Virus record (IMG/VR): IMGVR_UViG_3300031884_000012
Span: 1 to 64,000 of that record
Reading direction: 5' to 3' (one strand)
DNA from: a virus
Length of the DNA stretch: 64,000 nt
Shown: piece by piece, positions 26,450 through 34,358 of the stretch
Numbering within the stretch: position 1 is the stretch's first letter
How the letters are laid out: each line of letters starts with the position of its first letter
Program-made: the position numbers and the translations under genes
Notes under the pieces: model-generated
What the model saw: the letters and a program-made list of their open reading frames with translations, nothing else
What the model was told of the DNA's origin: nothing
Databases searched by the model: none

Positions 26450-26453
26450 ATAG
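26445..26453 (+). promoter_or_regulatory. T4-like late promoter box (CATAAATAG)
   Basis: The box overlaps the end of the kinase-like gene and lies 17 bases before the ATG at 26471. Confidence 0.5.
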
Positions 26454-26470
26454 TCTATAGGATTACAAAC

Positions 26471-26914
26471 ATGTTAGCAGATACTCTTAAGACACTATTG
26501 GCATCCGCGTATGCACTATCGATCAAAGCTCAATTCTTTCACTGGAATGTAGAAACTCCGGATTTTCCCCAATACCATGAATTTTTCGGTAACTACTATG
26601 AAGAAGTGTATGACAATACGATTGATAGACTGGCAGAAATAATTCGTCAAGTTGATGAATACACTCCGGGCAGTCTCATTCGTTTTTCAGAACTTAGTCA
26701 AATCGCAGACCAAACTAAAGTTCCCCGCGCCGAATTAATGATGAAAGAACTTTTTGAAGATAATGCCAAAATGCTTGCGATGTATAAGGCAGCATTTCAC
26801 GTAGCAGAAGATGCAGATGAGCAAGGTATTGCTAACTTTATCGCGGAGAGAATTGACGCCCACGGTAAACATCAATGGATGCTTCGTTCCATACTAAAAA
26901 TTTCAAGGGCATAA
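26471..26914 (+). CDS. dps: Dps-like ferritin-fold protein
   Basis: A 147-residue, four-helix protein of the Dps family, which oxidises and stores iron and protects DNA from peroxide. The diagnostic FFHWNVETPDFPQYHEFF block spans residues 22-39. H24, H36, D52 and E56 fit the ferroxidase ligands between subunits. The Lys-rich DNA-binding tail of E. coli Dps is absent at the N-terminus. It has its own late box and no packaging leader, unlike its neighbours. It may protect phage DNA or the cell late in infection. Confidence 0.85.
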   Translation: MLADTLKTLLASAYALSIKAQFFHWNVETPDFPQYHEFFGNYYEEVYDNTIDRLAEIIRQVDEYTPGSLIRFSELSQIADQTKVPRAELMMKELFEDNAKMLAMYKAAFHVAEDADEQGIANFIAERIDAHGKHQWMLRSILKISRA

Positions 26915-26916
26915 TT

Positions 26917-27945
26917 ATGAGAGTTACAGAATTTCTATCCGAAAATGTATCTAAACCAATGATTGGTTCAGCTAAAAAACCGGCAAACGAGTTGACTGAA
27001 TCTGTAGGACATTTCCTATCAGAGATTCTTTCTGAGGCATCTACTGCAATGTCCGCAGTTAGAAACAGCCCATATGCTGATCAACTCATAAAGACAATTC
27101 ACAGTAGCTTATCATTGCCTCATAATCAAGAATGGGCTCCGGTAGATTCTATTAGTTGGACTGATGTTAAGGATTATGCACCTAATTTTGTTCTTATGGC
27201 AGGTACTAAAGGAACCGCTGCTGTAAAATGGGCAAGTGGACATTATTATTTGGTAACTGCGAATAGTGAAGGTATACAGACTGATAGAATTACTAGTATA
27301 AACGCAGCAGCTAGCCAAATTAAATCTAATATCGGTAAAATAACTGGATTTTGGATTAATCCTAAAACGTATCGTGTTCGTGGACCTGGCGCTTATCACA
27401 GTGCTGCACATGGATCTGAAACTTCAGTAGATCAACTTCGCACAAAACGCAGAGAAGCAAAGGCCCTAACTATTCCTAATATGTATGATATAAACCGCGG
27501 GTCATCGCATAATAGACAGGTACTATTGGCTAAGTTACGTCCTCTGTTAGGAAAATATGTTCAACAAGCATTAGCGGACGTTAAAGGAGCCGTTGGTATT
27601 TCTATTAAGAATGACGCATTCGATAGAGCCAAGAAAAAGTTACAAGTAGCAAAGCGTCTACAAGAATTGTACGACACTCTGGAACAAGCAAAGTCAGTAC
27701 AGGCTTTGCCGCCTGTGCTTAATCAGACGCTAAATTTAGCTATATTGATGGCAGCAGGTTATTATTATCCTGAAGAAACCGGAAACATTAGTCGCGGCGG
27801 TGGTCCCCGCGATCATTATAGATCAGATTCTATTTCTGTTTATTCCGCCGGTCCAAATAAGGTTATTGCTGATATCATCAACGGGGATACTAAAAAGTTA
27901 TCAACTGTGATGGCCTTCCTCAAGCAAGAATTGGTGCACGGATAA
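26917..27945 (+). CDS. Candidate head-packaged protein, function unknown
   Basis: I use the ATG at 26917, two bases after the dps stop, not an upstream start inside dps. It yields the leader MRVTEFLSE|NV, matching the (L/I)xE rule and close to that of the gene at 28935. The 342 residues contain a beta-type segment at ~75-130 (KGTAAVKWASGHYYLVTANS), a basic region (~160-180) and long helices (~195-260). No catalytic motif is recognised. It sits between the Dps-like gene and further leader-bearing genes. Confidence 0.6.
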   Translation: MRVTEFLSENVSKPMIGSAKKPANELTESVGHFLSEILSEASTAMSAVRNSPYADQLIKTIHSSLSLPHNQEWAPVDSISWTDVKDYAPNFVLMAGTKGTAAVKWASGHYYLVTANSEGIQTDRITSINAAASQIKSNIGKITGFWINPKTYRVRGPGAYHSAAHGSETSVDQLRTKRREAKALTIPNMYDINRGSSHNRQVLLAKLRPLLGKYVQQALADVKGAVGISIKNDAFDRAKKKLQVAKRLQELYDTLEQAKSVQALPPVLNQTLNLAILMAAGYYYPEETGNISRGGGPRDHYRSDSISVYSAGPNKVIADIINGDTKKLSTVMAFLKQELVHG

Positions 27946-27950
27946 AAATC

Positions 27951-28931
27951 ATGAAAACTAGAGTAAATCTCACTGAGACTATAGCTGCTAAAATAGCAAA
28001 TGATCCAAAAACAGAAAAAATGATCGCATTGGCTCTTCGCCATGATCATACCTTTCCTGCTGCAACAAGGGCGTCGATTGGCCCAAACGCATCTGACCAT
28101 GACATCGCACTACTTTGGGCTAATATGGTAGACAATGCTTTGGCCAATTCTGAATATGGTGATCTATCCAGAGATGGTAAGTTTGATCAGTGGTTGCTTA
28201 GACTATATATGAATCACGTTGCTGATTATGAAGATATATCAGGTGAAGGAGTACCTGCTCTTGGTCAATGGAAGGCACTTAGTATTCGTAATCTCCTTCG
28301 CCCAGAACATCAAGACTTTAATAGATTTCGTTCTTTAGAACAATTATATAATGTAGTTCGTAGCAGAGAATACAGAGACGCATTGGCCAGAATTAAAGAT
28401 GCTGAGCGTATTGCAAAGATGAAGCGAGACAAAAAGGAAATCATTTTGATTAATGACGACCGCTTTTTTGTCATGGTACCATTGAATTACGGTTCTTGCT
28501 ATACATTCAACAATGAAGAGGGTGTTCAGGCATCATTCTGTACTGGTAGCAGTGACGGTGAACGTTGGTTCAACCGATATTCTAAAGACGGTCCGATTGT
28601 GAGTATCATCGATAAGAAAAACATGAATGACCCTAAGGGAAAGTGGCAAATGCATTCTCAGACTAATCAGCTAGTAGATGCAAACCAAAATAACAGAGGC
28701 TATCCGCACCGTAATGATGCTGAATTTGCTGAATTATTTCCGGGATTGATGAAGCAAATTGTTAGTGCTTTAGAAAAACATTCAGAAGACCTCAAACAAG
28801 CCTCTAAGGATATGGGAATTACACACGGTGGGTGGAACATCGCAGAAGAAGTAGGTCGAATAAAACGTGATTTCCCAACAGCATTTGCATCAGAACCCAA
28901 AGAAAATCCTGAACAACCCGAATTGGCTTAA
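27951..28931 (+). CDS. Candidate head-packaged protein with diverged WCTA-type domain
   Basis: A 326-residue protein starting five bases after its neighbour. The leader MKTRVNLTE|TI ends in LxE. Residues ~165-240 align in pattern with the Cys-rich domain of the proteins at 24042, 28935 and 38896. It has FVMVPLNYGSCY, then SFCTGSSDGERWFNRYSKDG in place of WCTA, then a KWQMHSQTNQLVDAN strand. The first Cys and the CT are kept but the tryptophan is lost. The C-terminal ~70 residues are helical. The function is unknown. Confidence 0.6.
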   Translation: MKTRVNLTETIAAKIANDPKTEKMIALALRHDHTFPAATRASIGPNASDHDIALLWANMVDNALANSEYGDLSRDGKFDQWLLRLYMNHVADYEDISGEGVPALGQWKALSIRNLLRPEHQDFNRFRSLEQLYNVVRSREYRDALARIKDAERIAKMKRDKKEIILINDDRFFVMVPLNYGSCYTFNNEEGVQASFCTGSSDGERWFNRYSKDGPIVSIIDKKNMNDPKGKWQMHSQTNQLVDANQNNRGYPHRNDAEFAELFPGLMKQIVSALEKHSEDLKQASKDMGITHGGWNIAEEVGRIKRDFPTAFASEPKENPEQPELA

Positions 28932-28934
28932 TAA

Positions 28935-31205
28935 ATGCGAGTAACAGAATTCATCGCTGAGGGCTACAAAGAAGTAGCGCAGAAATATATTAACTCAGGA
29001 GTACCTGCAGAGGATGTACAAAGAGCCATCGCCGCCTTTAAGGAACTCGTCAACAAAAATCAAGTTAGTGGCACTGAGCGAAATATTGACTGGTGGGGAA
29101 AGAAGTCCTTTAGTGAGTTTACGCAGTTTGTAAATTCTATCGATCCATCAAGAACAAAAAGACAACTAAAGCGCGGAAAGATTCCTGGAAAAAGTATTAC
29201 ATTGGTTGACAATGACAAGTGGCTTGTCATTGTTCCTCTAGATAAAGATGCAAGTTGTTTCTATGGTAAAAATACTGATTGGTGCACAGCCAAACGTGCT
29301 CCAGGTCATTTTGAACAACACTTCTATCAAGATGAATCTATTTTAATATATTGTATCAATAAACAGTCCGGCGCCAAGTGGGCAATCGCGTCACACACGG
29401 TAACCAACCTAATGCCTTCTGACAACACTATGCGAGGATCAGAATACGACGGGGATACTCAATATTTTGATGCAGAGGATGACGAAATTTCTCACAGTTC
29501 ATTTGCAGCAGAAACTAAGTTATCTTCAGAAAAATTACTCAACCTAGCTTTACAAAAAAAGGATAAAATTGAATTAGCTAGAGTACCGCACTCTAGCGCA
29601 GTAACTCGCGTAAAGGATTGGTTATACGGCCCGAGAAGCTACGTGGATCGTGATTTATCTATAGAAAAGGATCTACTTTTTATCAATAATACCAAATATA
29701 CATATGATTATATCTCAGAACTAGTTAGTAATAATGTAGATGTATCTAAAATACCGGATCGATTATTAGTAGATGCAGCAGTATATAGTCCTTCTGTATT
29801 GAGATGCATGAACCCTCAACCAAATGAAAAGGTATTAAGAGATATTGTAATTGAAGTTCCGGACGCAATTCAGGTCATCAAGAATCCTTCACTGGAAGTA
29901 CAAAAAATAGCAGTCACCGAATATCCTGCTGCTATTCTACTTATTAAAAATCCAAATCCTAATACAGTTAAGCTAGCAATTACCCTTGATCCTAAATTAG
30001 AGAAGGCACTAGTCAAAGATAATTCTACAAGTGAATTAGACGAAGACTGGAAATCAGCCGCTAAAGGTATGGGCGTAGCTGCAGGATTAGCTTTGGGTAT
30101 GCACGGTATGCCCAACAAGACAGTAGAACCAGTTACGCCACACATGCCGGTATCACATCAGGTGCAATTACCTAAGGTTGATCCTGCTGTAGTAAAGCAA
30201 ACGCTGTCCGGGTTAACTAACCCATATGGTGTAGCACTTAGACGAGCAGCACAGGCAGCTGGCATCACCGGAACCGAACTTGCGCAGTTTCTGGCACAAT
30301 GCGCACATGAGACACAAAATTTTTCGTCACTAAAAGAGTTTGGCGGAAAATTAGATTTTAAGAAATATGATCCTAAATATAATCCAGAAAAAGCAAAGCT
30401 ATTGGGTAACACACATCCAGGAGATGGTGCACGATATCACGGGCGAGGATTCATTCAATTAACAGGTAGAGAAAATTACCGTAAGGTAGGAAAAGCCTTA
30501 GGTTTACCATTAGAGCAGCAACCTGAACTTGTTGAACGACCAAACGTTGCAGCCAGGGTTGCTGTTTGGTTTTGGCAAAACAGAGTTGCACCTAAGGTTA
30601 CTAATTTCAACAATACTCAGGCTGCGACTAAACCAATTAACGCAGGGCTGCATGGTCTTGAAGATAGAGTAAACAAATTTAATGCTATTATGCAAGTAAT
30701 AGCTAATAATCATAGATCAACACCTTCGCCAGTAAACGAGTATAAAGTTGATAACGACATAAATGGTGAAGGTCTTGGTGCTACTGGATACAATGCGAAT
30801 GTAGCGTACAGAGGAATGCGTGTTCTTATGCGTCCTAGCACATTCTTATCTTTGGCACTACCTTTAGATAAACCAGTATCAGTAGAGCATATAAAACAAC
30901 ATATGCAGGCCGGCGGAGCATTAGGTTCACCATTTTTAATTTTTGATTTTCCCGTTGAATGGGAAGACGGTGATTTCAGCGAGTCAGCTAGAATAGTAGG
31001 ACACGAAGGTCGTAACCGTATATTGGCTATTCAAGATTTAGAAGGTGACGATCCGGTAGAGGTTCATATGTTTGGATTAGGTGAACTTCGTGCTAGACAT
31101 TTAACTCCTGAAATCGTGAAGCATCTTCAAACAGGGATGCTTAATCAAAATAAAAGCAAGTTAATTACTCCTATTAAGGGTGATGTTCTTTTTAAAAGAA
31201 TATAA
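28935..31205 (+). CDS. Multidomain candidate packaged enzyme: WCTA domain, repeats, GH19 domain, ParB-like end
   Basis: A 756-residue protein with leader MRVTEFIAE|GY. The domains in order are: a WCTA domain at ~60-170 (ASCFYGKNTDWCTAKRAPGH), and helical IKNP-type repeats at ~310-350 (VIKNPSLEVQKIAV). A GH19 peptidoglycan hydrolase follows at ~410-600 (CAHETQNFSSLKEF with the presumed catalytic Glu, then GRGFIQLTGRENY). The C-terminal ~145-residue domain has GHEGRNRILAIQDL, a ParB-like signature. If packaged, the GH19 part could open the cell wall during DNA entry. It is much longer than the free lysin at 2159. Confidence 0.75.
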   Translation: MRVTEFIAEGYKEVAQKYINSGVPAEDVQRAIAAFKELVNKNQVSGTERNIDWWGKKSFSEFTQFVNSIDPSRTKRQLKRGKIPGKSITLVDNDKWLVIVPLDKDASCFYGKNTDWCTAKRAPGHFEQHFYQDESILIYCINKQSGAKWAIASHTVTNLMPSDNTMRGSEYDGDTQYFDAEDDEISHSSFAAETKLSSEKLLNLALQKKDKIELARVPHSSAVTRVKDWLYGPRSYVDRDLSIEKDLLFINNTKYTYDYISELVSNNVDVSKIPDRLLVDAAVYSPSVLRCMNPQPNEKVLRDIVIEVPDAIQVIKNPSLEVQKIAVTEYPAAILLIKNPNPNTVKLAITLDPKLEKALVKDNSTSELDEDWKSAAKGMGVAAGLALGMHGMPNKTVEPVTPHMPVSHQVQLPKVDPAVVKQTLSGLTNPYGVALRRAAQAAGITGTELAQFLAQCAHETQNFSSLKEFGGKLDFKKYDPKYNPEKAKLLGNTHPGDGARYHGRGFIQLTGRENYRKVGKALGLPLEQQPELVERPNVAARVAVWFWQNRVAPKVTNFNNTQAATKPINAGLHGLEDRVNKFNAIMQVIANNHRSTPSPVNEYKVDNDINGEGLGATGYNANVAYRGMRVLMRPSTFLSLALPLDKPVSVEHIKQHMQAGGALGSPFLIFDFPVEWEDGDFSESARIVGHEGRNRILAIQDLEGDDPVEVHMFGLGELRARHLTPEIVKHLQTGMLNQNKSKLITPIKGDVLFKRI

Positions 31206-31214
31206 TAATTTCGG

Positions 31215-31243
31215 TTGACACTCTGAATGATGGACAGTAGTAT
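31215..31243 (+). promoter_or_regulatory. Sigma70-like promoter (TTGACA-N17-TAGTAT)
   Basis: The -35 is at 31215-31220 and the -10 at 31238-31243. The predicted start near 31250 leaves a ~24-base leader with AGAGG before the ATG at 31274. Confidence 0.65.
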
Positions 31244-31273
31244 GTCTTCATTCAAACAGAGGACTACACCACT

Positions 31274-31552
31274 ATGAACATCTACGACGATTTCCAAAAT
31301 GAAGTTGACTCGGTCTCGGATCCTGATCAAGATCAGGTCCCCCACATCGTCATGCAGTTCAAGAAGGTTCTTGATCTGAAGGGCAACTATCCGATTGTTT
31401 TTAAGGATGGCACTAAGGCGGTTGTTCCCACTCATATCATCACTCAATTCATGAGCAAGTTCTCTCGCCTTAAGCCCATGGATCGCGAGCGTCTGCAAGA
31501 CATCGCTATTCGCAGCAAGGACGATTTCGCTAAGGTCCTGCAGTCGCTGTAA
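31274..31552 (+). CDS. Small early-type protein, function unknown
   Basis: A 92-residue acidic protein that stands alone between a sigma70-like promoter and a rho-independent terminator that overlaps its stop codon. It contains a strand pair around YPIVFKDGTKAVVPTHIITQ (~39-58) and a helical C-terminus. The codons are more GC-rich than in the neighbouring late genes. The isolated unit suggests an early gene with host-directed or regulatory function. No family is recognised. Confidence 0.6.
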   Translation: MNIYDDFQNEVDSVSDPDQDQVPHIVMQFKKVLDLKGNYPIVFKDGTKAVVPTHIITQFMSKFSRLKPMDRERLQDIAIRSKDDFAKVLQSL

Positions 31553-31571
31553 TATATACAGCGATTTTTTT
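31544..31571 (+). terminator. Rho-independent terminator
   Basis: TCGCTGTA (31544-31551) pairs with TACAGCGA (31557-31564) around a 5-base loop, followed by seven T residues. The stop codon of the preceding gene lies in the stem. Confidence 0.88.
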
Positions 31572-31582
31572 ACCCATTTTGA

Positions 31583-31590
31583 CTAAATAC
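31583..31590 (+). promoter_or_regulatory. T4-like late promoter box (CTAAATAC)
   Basis: Lies 54 bases before the ATG at 31645 and just after the terminator. It could drive the two small membrane genes and perhaps the csg operon. Confidence 0.55.
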
Positions 31591-31644
31591 TAATGTGTCA
31601 TAGTACAGTTGTGCTATGGCATGTTCGTGTTTAAAGAGATAGAG

Positions 31645-31926
31645 ATGGGAAATTTCCTAAAACTTATTGCTGATGTTGGTTTTCCTATTGCGGCCGCAAT
31701 GGGTGCAGGATACTTCGTATTCCTAACACTGAAATTCATACTTGCCGGCGTCACCGGTAGTATCAAAGGTATGGCTGGCATCATCACGGCGCTTGACAAT
31801 CGTGTAAAAACCATGAATCATGATGTTATTCGTATTGACACTATGGTTTCTAACGCTTTAGGGCTAGAACCAGATATAGATAGAATAGCCCGCGCCGATG
31901 GTAAAACAGATGCACGGAGAGATTAA
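31645..31926 (+). CDS. Small membrane protein, paralogue A
   Basis: I choose the ATG at 31645, preceded by AAGAGATAGAG, over a TTG at 31609. The 93-residue protein has an N-terminal membrane segment (VGFPIAAAMGAGYFVFLTLK at ~11-30), then a helical, charged tail (LDNRVKTMNHDVIRIDTMVS). It is clearly related in layout to the next gene. An inner-membrane protein with a cytoplasmic or periplasmic coiled tail is likely. The function is unknown; holin-like assistance in lysis is one possibility. Confidence 0.6.
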   Translation: MGNFLKLIADVGFPIAAAMGAGYFVFLTLKFILAGVTGSIKGMAGIITALDNRVKTMNHDVIRIDTMVSNALGLEPDIDRIARADGKTDARRD

Positions 31927-32234
31927 TGGGATCTGACTTAGCTGATCTAGTAAACAAGTACGGTTTTCCGATCATAGCAGCGGTCGGTATGGGATATCTC
32001 ATATTCTATGTATGGGAGTGGGCTACTAAAGAAGTTAAACCAGTGCTGGGCGAAGCTAATACAACTTTGATCGCACTTATAGACCGTATTAGAATGCTAG
32101 ATAATGATCTAATTAGACTAAACCAAAAAGTCAAAACAGTGTTGCATTTACGCGGCAAGACAATCGAGTATGGAAGAGTAGAAGCAGAAAAAGCAATTAA
32201 CCAGTTAAGCAGGTCTGATCACAGGACCGACTAA
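31926..32234 (+). CDS. Small membrane protein, paralogue B
   Basis: A 102-residue protein overlapping the previous stop by one base. It has a membrane segment YGFPIIAAVGMGYLIFYVWE (~12-31), then a helical tail (LIDRIRMLDNDLIRLNQKVK) very like that of its neighbour, suggesting tandem duplication. It precedes the curli-type operon by 50 bases, so it may or may not be part of that transcript. The function is unknown. Confidence 0.6.
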   Translation: MGSDLADLVNKYGFPIIAAVGMGYLIFYVWEWATKEVKPVLGEANTTLIALIDRIRMLDNDLIRLNQKVKTVLHLRGKTIEYGRVEAEKAINQLSRSDHRTD

Positions 32235-32284
32235 GATAAGAAAGCTGCTGATAGTGATAGTTAGTATATTTGGAGATATGTATT

Positions 32285-32734
32285 ATGAAGAAGATCATAC
32301 TACTTTCTCTGTTTGCATCGTGCTTGAGTAGTTCGGCATTTGCTTCGGAGTTAGTTCAACAATTTAAAGATCCTATATTTAATGGGGTCAGCTATGGCAC
32401 GTTTGCTACTTCTACATATCAACAAGAAGAATCAGCTAAACAAACTATAGCTACCGCAAAACAAAATTCTATAATAGCTCAACAAAATGCTGCTGCCAGT
32501 ACTCCAACCGCAAAATTTATAGCTTTGTTCACAAGCCAAGTATATTCTCAATTGGCTACACAGCTATCAAATAATCTATTCTCTGGAACTAGTTCTTCTA
32601 ATTCCGGAATGTTTAATTTGTCTGGTGATACAATATCATATGTTAAATCTGGAACCAGTGTAACACTTACAGTTGTAGATACAAATGGAAATCAAACTAT
32701 AGTTACTGTTCCAATAGCAACGTTTGCATTCTGA
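32285..32734 (+). CDS. csgF: CsgF-like curli assembly protein
   Basis: The start is the ATG at 32285 with GGAG nine bases upstream, giving a clean signal peptide (MKKIILLSLFASCLSSSAFA, cleavage near residue 20). The mature protein begins ELVQQFKDPIFNGV, matching the QFRNPNFGGN entry of CsgF, the part that inserts into the CsgG channel. It ends with paired strands (SVTLTVVDTNGNQTIVTVPI) as in CsgF. CsgF caps the CsgG pore and couples secretion to nucleation. The middle is Gln/Ala-rich. It overlaps csgG by one base. The length (149) is near the E. coli protein (138). Confidence 0.85.
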   Translation: MKKIILLSLFASCLSSSAFASELVQQFKDPIFNGVSYGTFATSTYQQEESAKQTIATAKQNSIIAQQNAAASTPTAKFIALFTSQVYSQLATQLSNNLFSGTSSSNSGMFNLSGDTISYVKSGTSVTLTVVDTNGNQTIVTVPIATFAF

Positions 32735-33555
32735 TGAAGAGAATAATTATAGTTCCATTTCTTTGTGTATTTCTATCTGGCTGTTTAGGTGGATCTATTC
32801 CGGCATTAAACCAGTCTTTTCTTCAAAAAGATTCACCAAAGATAACTCATACAGCTCAACCGCATATATTTGATAATATTCCAGAATTAGATGGTACACC
32901 TATTCCAATTGCGGTATATTCATTTATTGATAAAACTGGTCAAAGAAAACCTTCTCAAACTGTAAGTTCATTTTCTACCGCAGTAACTCAGGGAGCAGAT
33001 GCTTACGTTGTAAAAGCACTTTATGAAGCTGGAAATGGGAAATGGTTTAAGCCAGTTGAAAGAGTAGGATTAGATGATTTAGTAAAAGAGCGCCAACTTA
33101 TTCGTCAAATGAGAGAGCAAGAACAAGGCGATAAGGCTCAAGCTCTTCCTCCACTTTTAGTTGCAGGAGTATTGCTAGAAGGCGCAATTATAGATTATAA
33201 TTCTTCTATAAAAACTGGAGGAAATGGTGCTAGATATCTTGGTATTGGACCAAACACGCAGTATATCCAAGATCAAGTAACAATTAATATGAGATTGGTG
33301 TCTGTACAGACTGGAGAAGTACTTACTTCAGTATCTGTAGAAAAGAATCTATTGTCTACTTCTGAAGGCATTAGCGCATTTACTTTCTTTAATCAGGGAA
33401 CTAATGCTTTTGAAATAGATTCACAACAAACTAAGAATGAGCCGGAAAATTATGCTATTCGATCTGCCATAGAAACAGGTGTTGTTGAATTAATAAAGAG
33501 TGGTGAAAAAATAGGGCTATGGCATTATAAAACCACACAGGAGAAACACAAATGA
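32734..33555 (+). CDS. csgG: CsgG outer-membrane curli secretion channel
   Basis: A 273-residue lipoprotein. The signal peptide ends in lipobox LSGC (Cys 17). The mature sequence follows E. coli CsgG closely: IAVYSFIDKTGQRKPSQ, FSTAVTQGADAYVVKALYEA, WFKPVERVGLDDLVKERQLI, a GARYLGIGPNTQYIQDQVTI block, and SAIETGVVELI near the end. CsgG forms a nonameric 36-stranded barrel that exports curli subunits. The transmembrane-hairpin and constriction-loop regions appear complete, so it should be functional. The stop overlaps the next start by four bases, indicating one operon. Confidence 0.93.
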   Translation: MKRIIIVPFLCVFLSGCLGGSIPALNQSFLQKDSPKITHTAQPHIFDNIPELDGTPIPIAVYSFIDKTGQRKPSQTVSSFSTAVTQGADAYVVKALYEAGNGKWFKPVERVGLDDLVKERQLIRQMREQEQGDKAQALPPLLVAGVLLEGAIIDYNSSIKTGGNGARYLGIGPNTQYIQDQVTINMRLVSVQTGEVLTSVSVEKNLLSTSEGISAFTFFNQGTNAFEIDSQQTKNEPENYAIRSAIETGVVELIKSGEKIGLWHYKTTQEKHK

Positions 33556-34358
33556 AACTATTAAAAACACTAGCAATAATGGCGATGCTATTTACTACAC
33601 CAGCATTAGCTCAAACTGCATCGCCAACTGGTCCCGCAACTCCAGCAACTGCGGCATTACCTGGTGCGCCATCAGCACCATCTATTATAGCAACTTCACC
33701 AAATCAAAATAATGCTGATAGTATGTCAACGACAAATGATGTTTATATTAATCAATCTGGTGATAATGTTAATATTAATATTAAACAAACTGGCCAGACA
33801 AATATCTTTGGTACTTTTACAGATCCTGTATATTTGAGAGGAGCTAACCAATCTATTATTGGTATTCAAACTGGTAATAATAATGAAGCCCTAATCTCAG
33901 TTGTATCTGGTACTGCTGGAACAGATAATGCTTCATTATCTCTTCAACAAATTGGAAATAGCAACTATGCTCTAATTCGTTGTGGAAGTAGTTTAGGCGA
34001 CGCGAGTTGTACCGGTCTAAACTTTAATGCTAGATTTACAGGTGATAGTAATTCTCTAAATTATCATGGTGCAGGTGCTAATATTACAACTACCCTTGAT
34101 ATTACTGGTGGAAATAACTCATTAACAATGTCTGCAATTTCACCAAATGCTTCTCAAACAATCTTAGTATCTGGTGATTACAATACTTTAAATACTACAC
34201 AAACAGACCTTGGTGGCACATATGGGCACAGTCTATATGTAAATCTAACAGGAACTGGAAATGCTATTACTACACAACAATATGGAGCTACTGAAACTGT
34301 TATTAATGTGACAAGTGTTGGAAATAATGGTAACATTAACATTAAGACTGGCCACTAG
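33552..34358 (+). CDS. Curlin-like secreted repeat protein
   Basis: A 268-residue protein with a signal peptide (MKLLKTLAIMAMLFTTPALA). A Pro/Ala/Thr-rich segment to ~60 resembles the unstructured N22 region only loosely. From ~70 the chain is made of about eight imperfect 20-28-residue repeats with the curlin pattern I/V-x-Q-x-G-x-x-N (NQSGDNVNINIKQTGQTN, LQQIGNSNYALI, then QYGATETVINVTSVGNNGNI). It is the obvious substrate of the adjacent CsgG/CsgF channel and probably forms a beta-solenoid or amyloid fibre. Key Gln/Asn positions are kept in the first repeats and eroded later. Confidence 0.78.
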   Translation: MKLLKTLAIMAMLFTTPALAQTASPTGPATPATAALPGAPSAPSIIATSPNQNNADSMSTTNDVYINQSGDNVNINIKQTGQTNIFGTFTDPVYLRGANQSIIGIQTGNNNEALISVVSGTAGTDNASLSLQQIGNSNYALIRCGSSLGDASCTGLNFNARFTGDSNSLNYHGAGANITTTLDITGGNNSLTMSAISPNASQTILVSGDYNTLNTTQTDLGGTYGHSLYVNLTGTGNAITTQQYGATETVINVTSVGNNGNINIKTGH

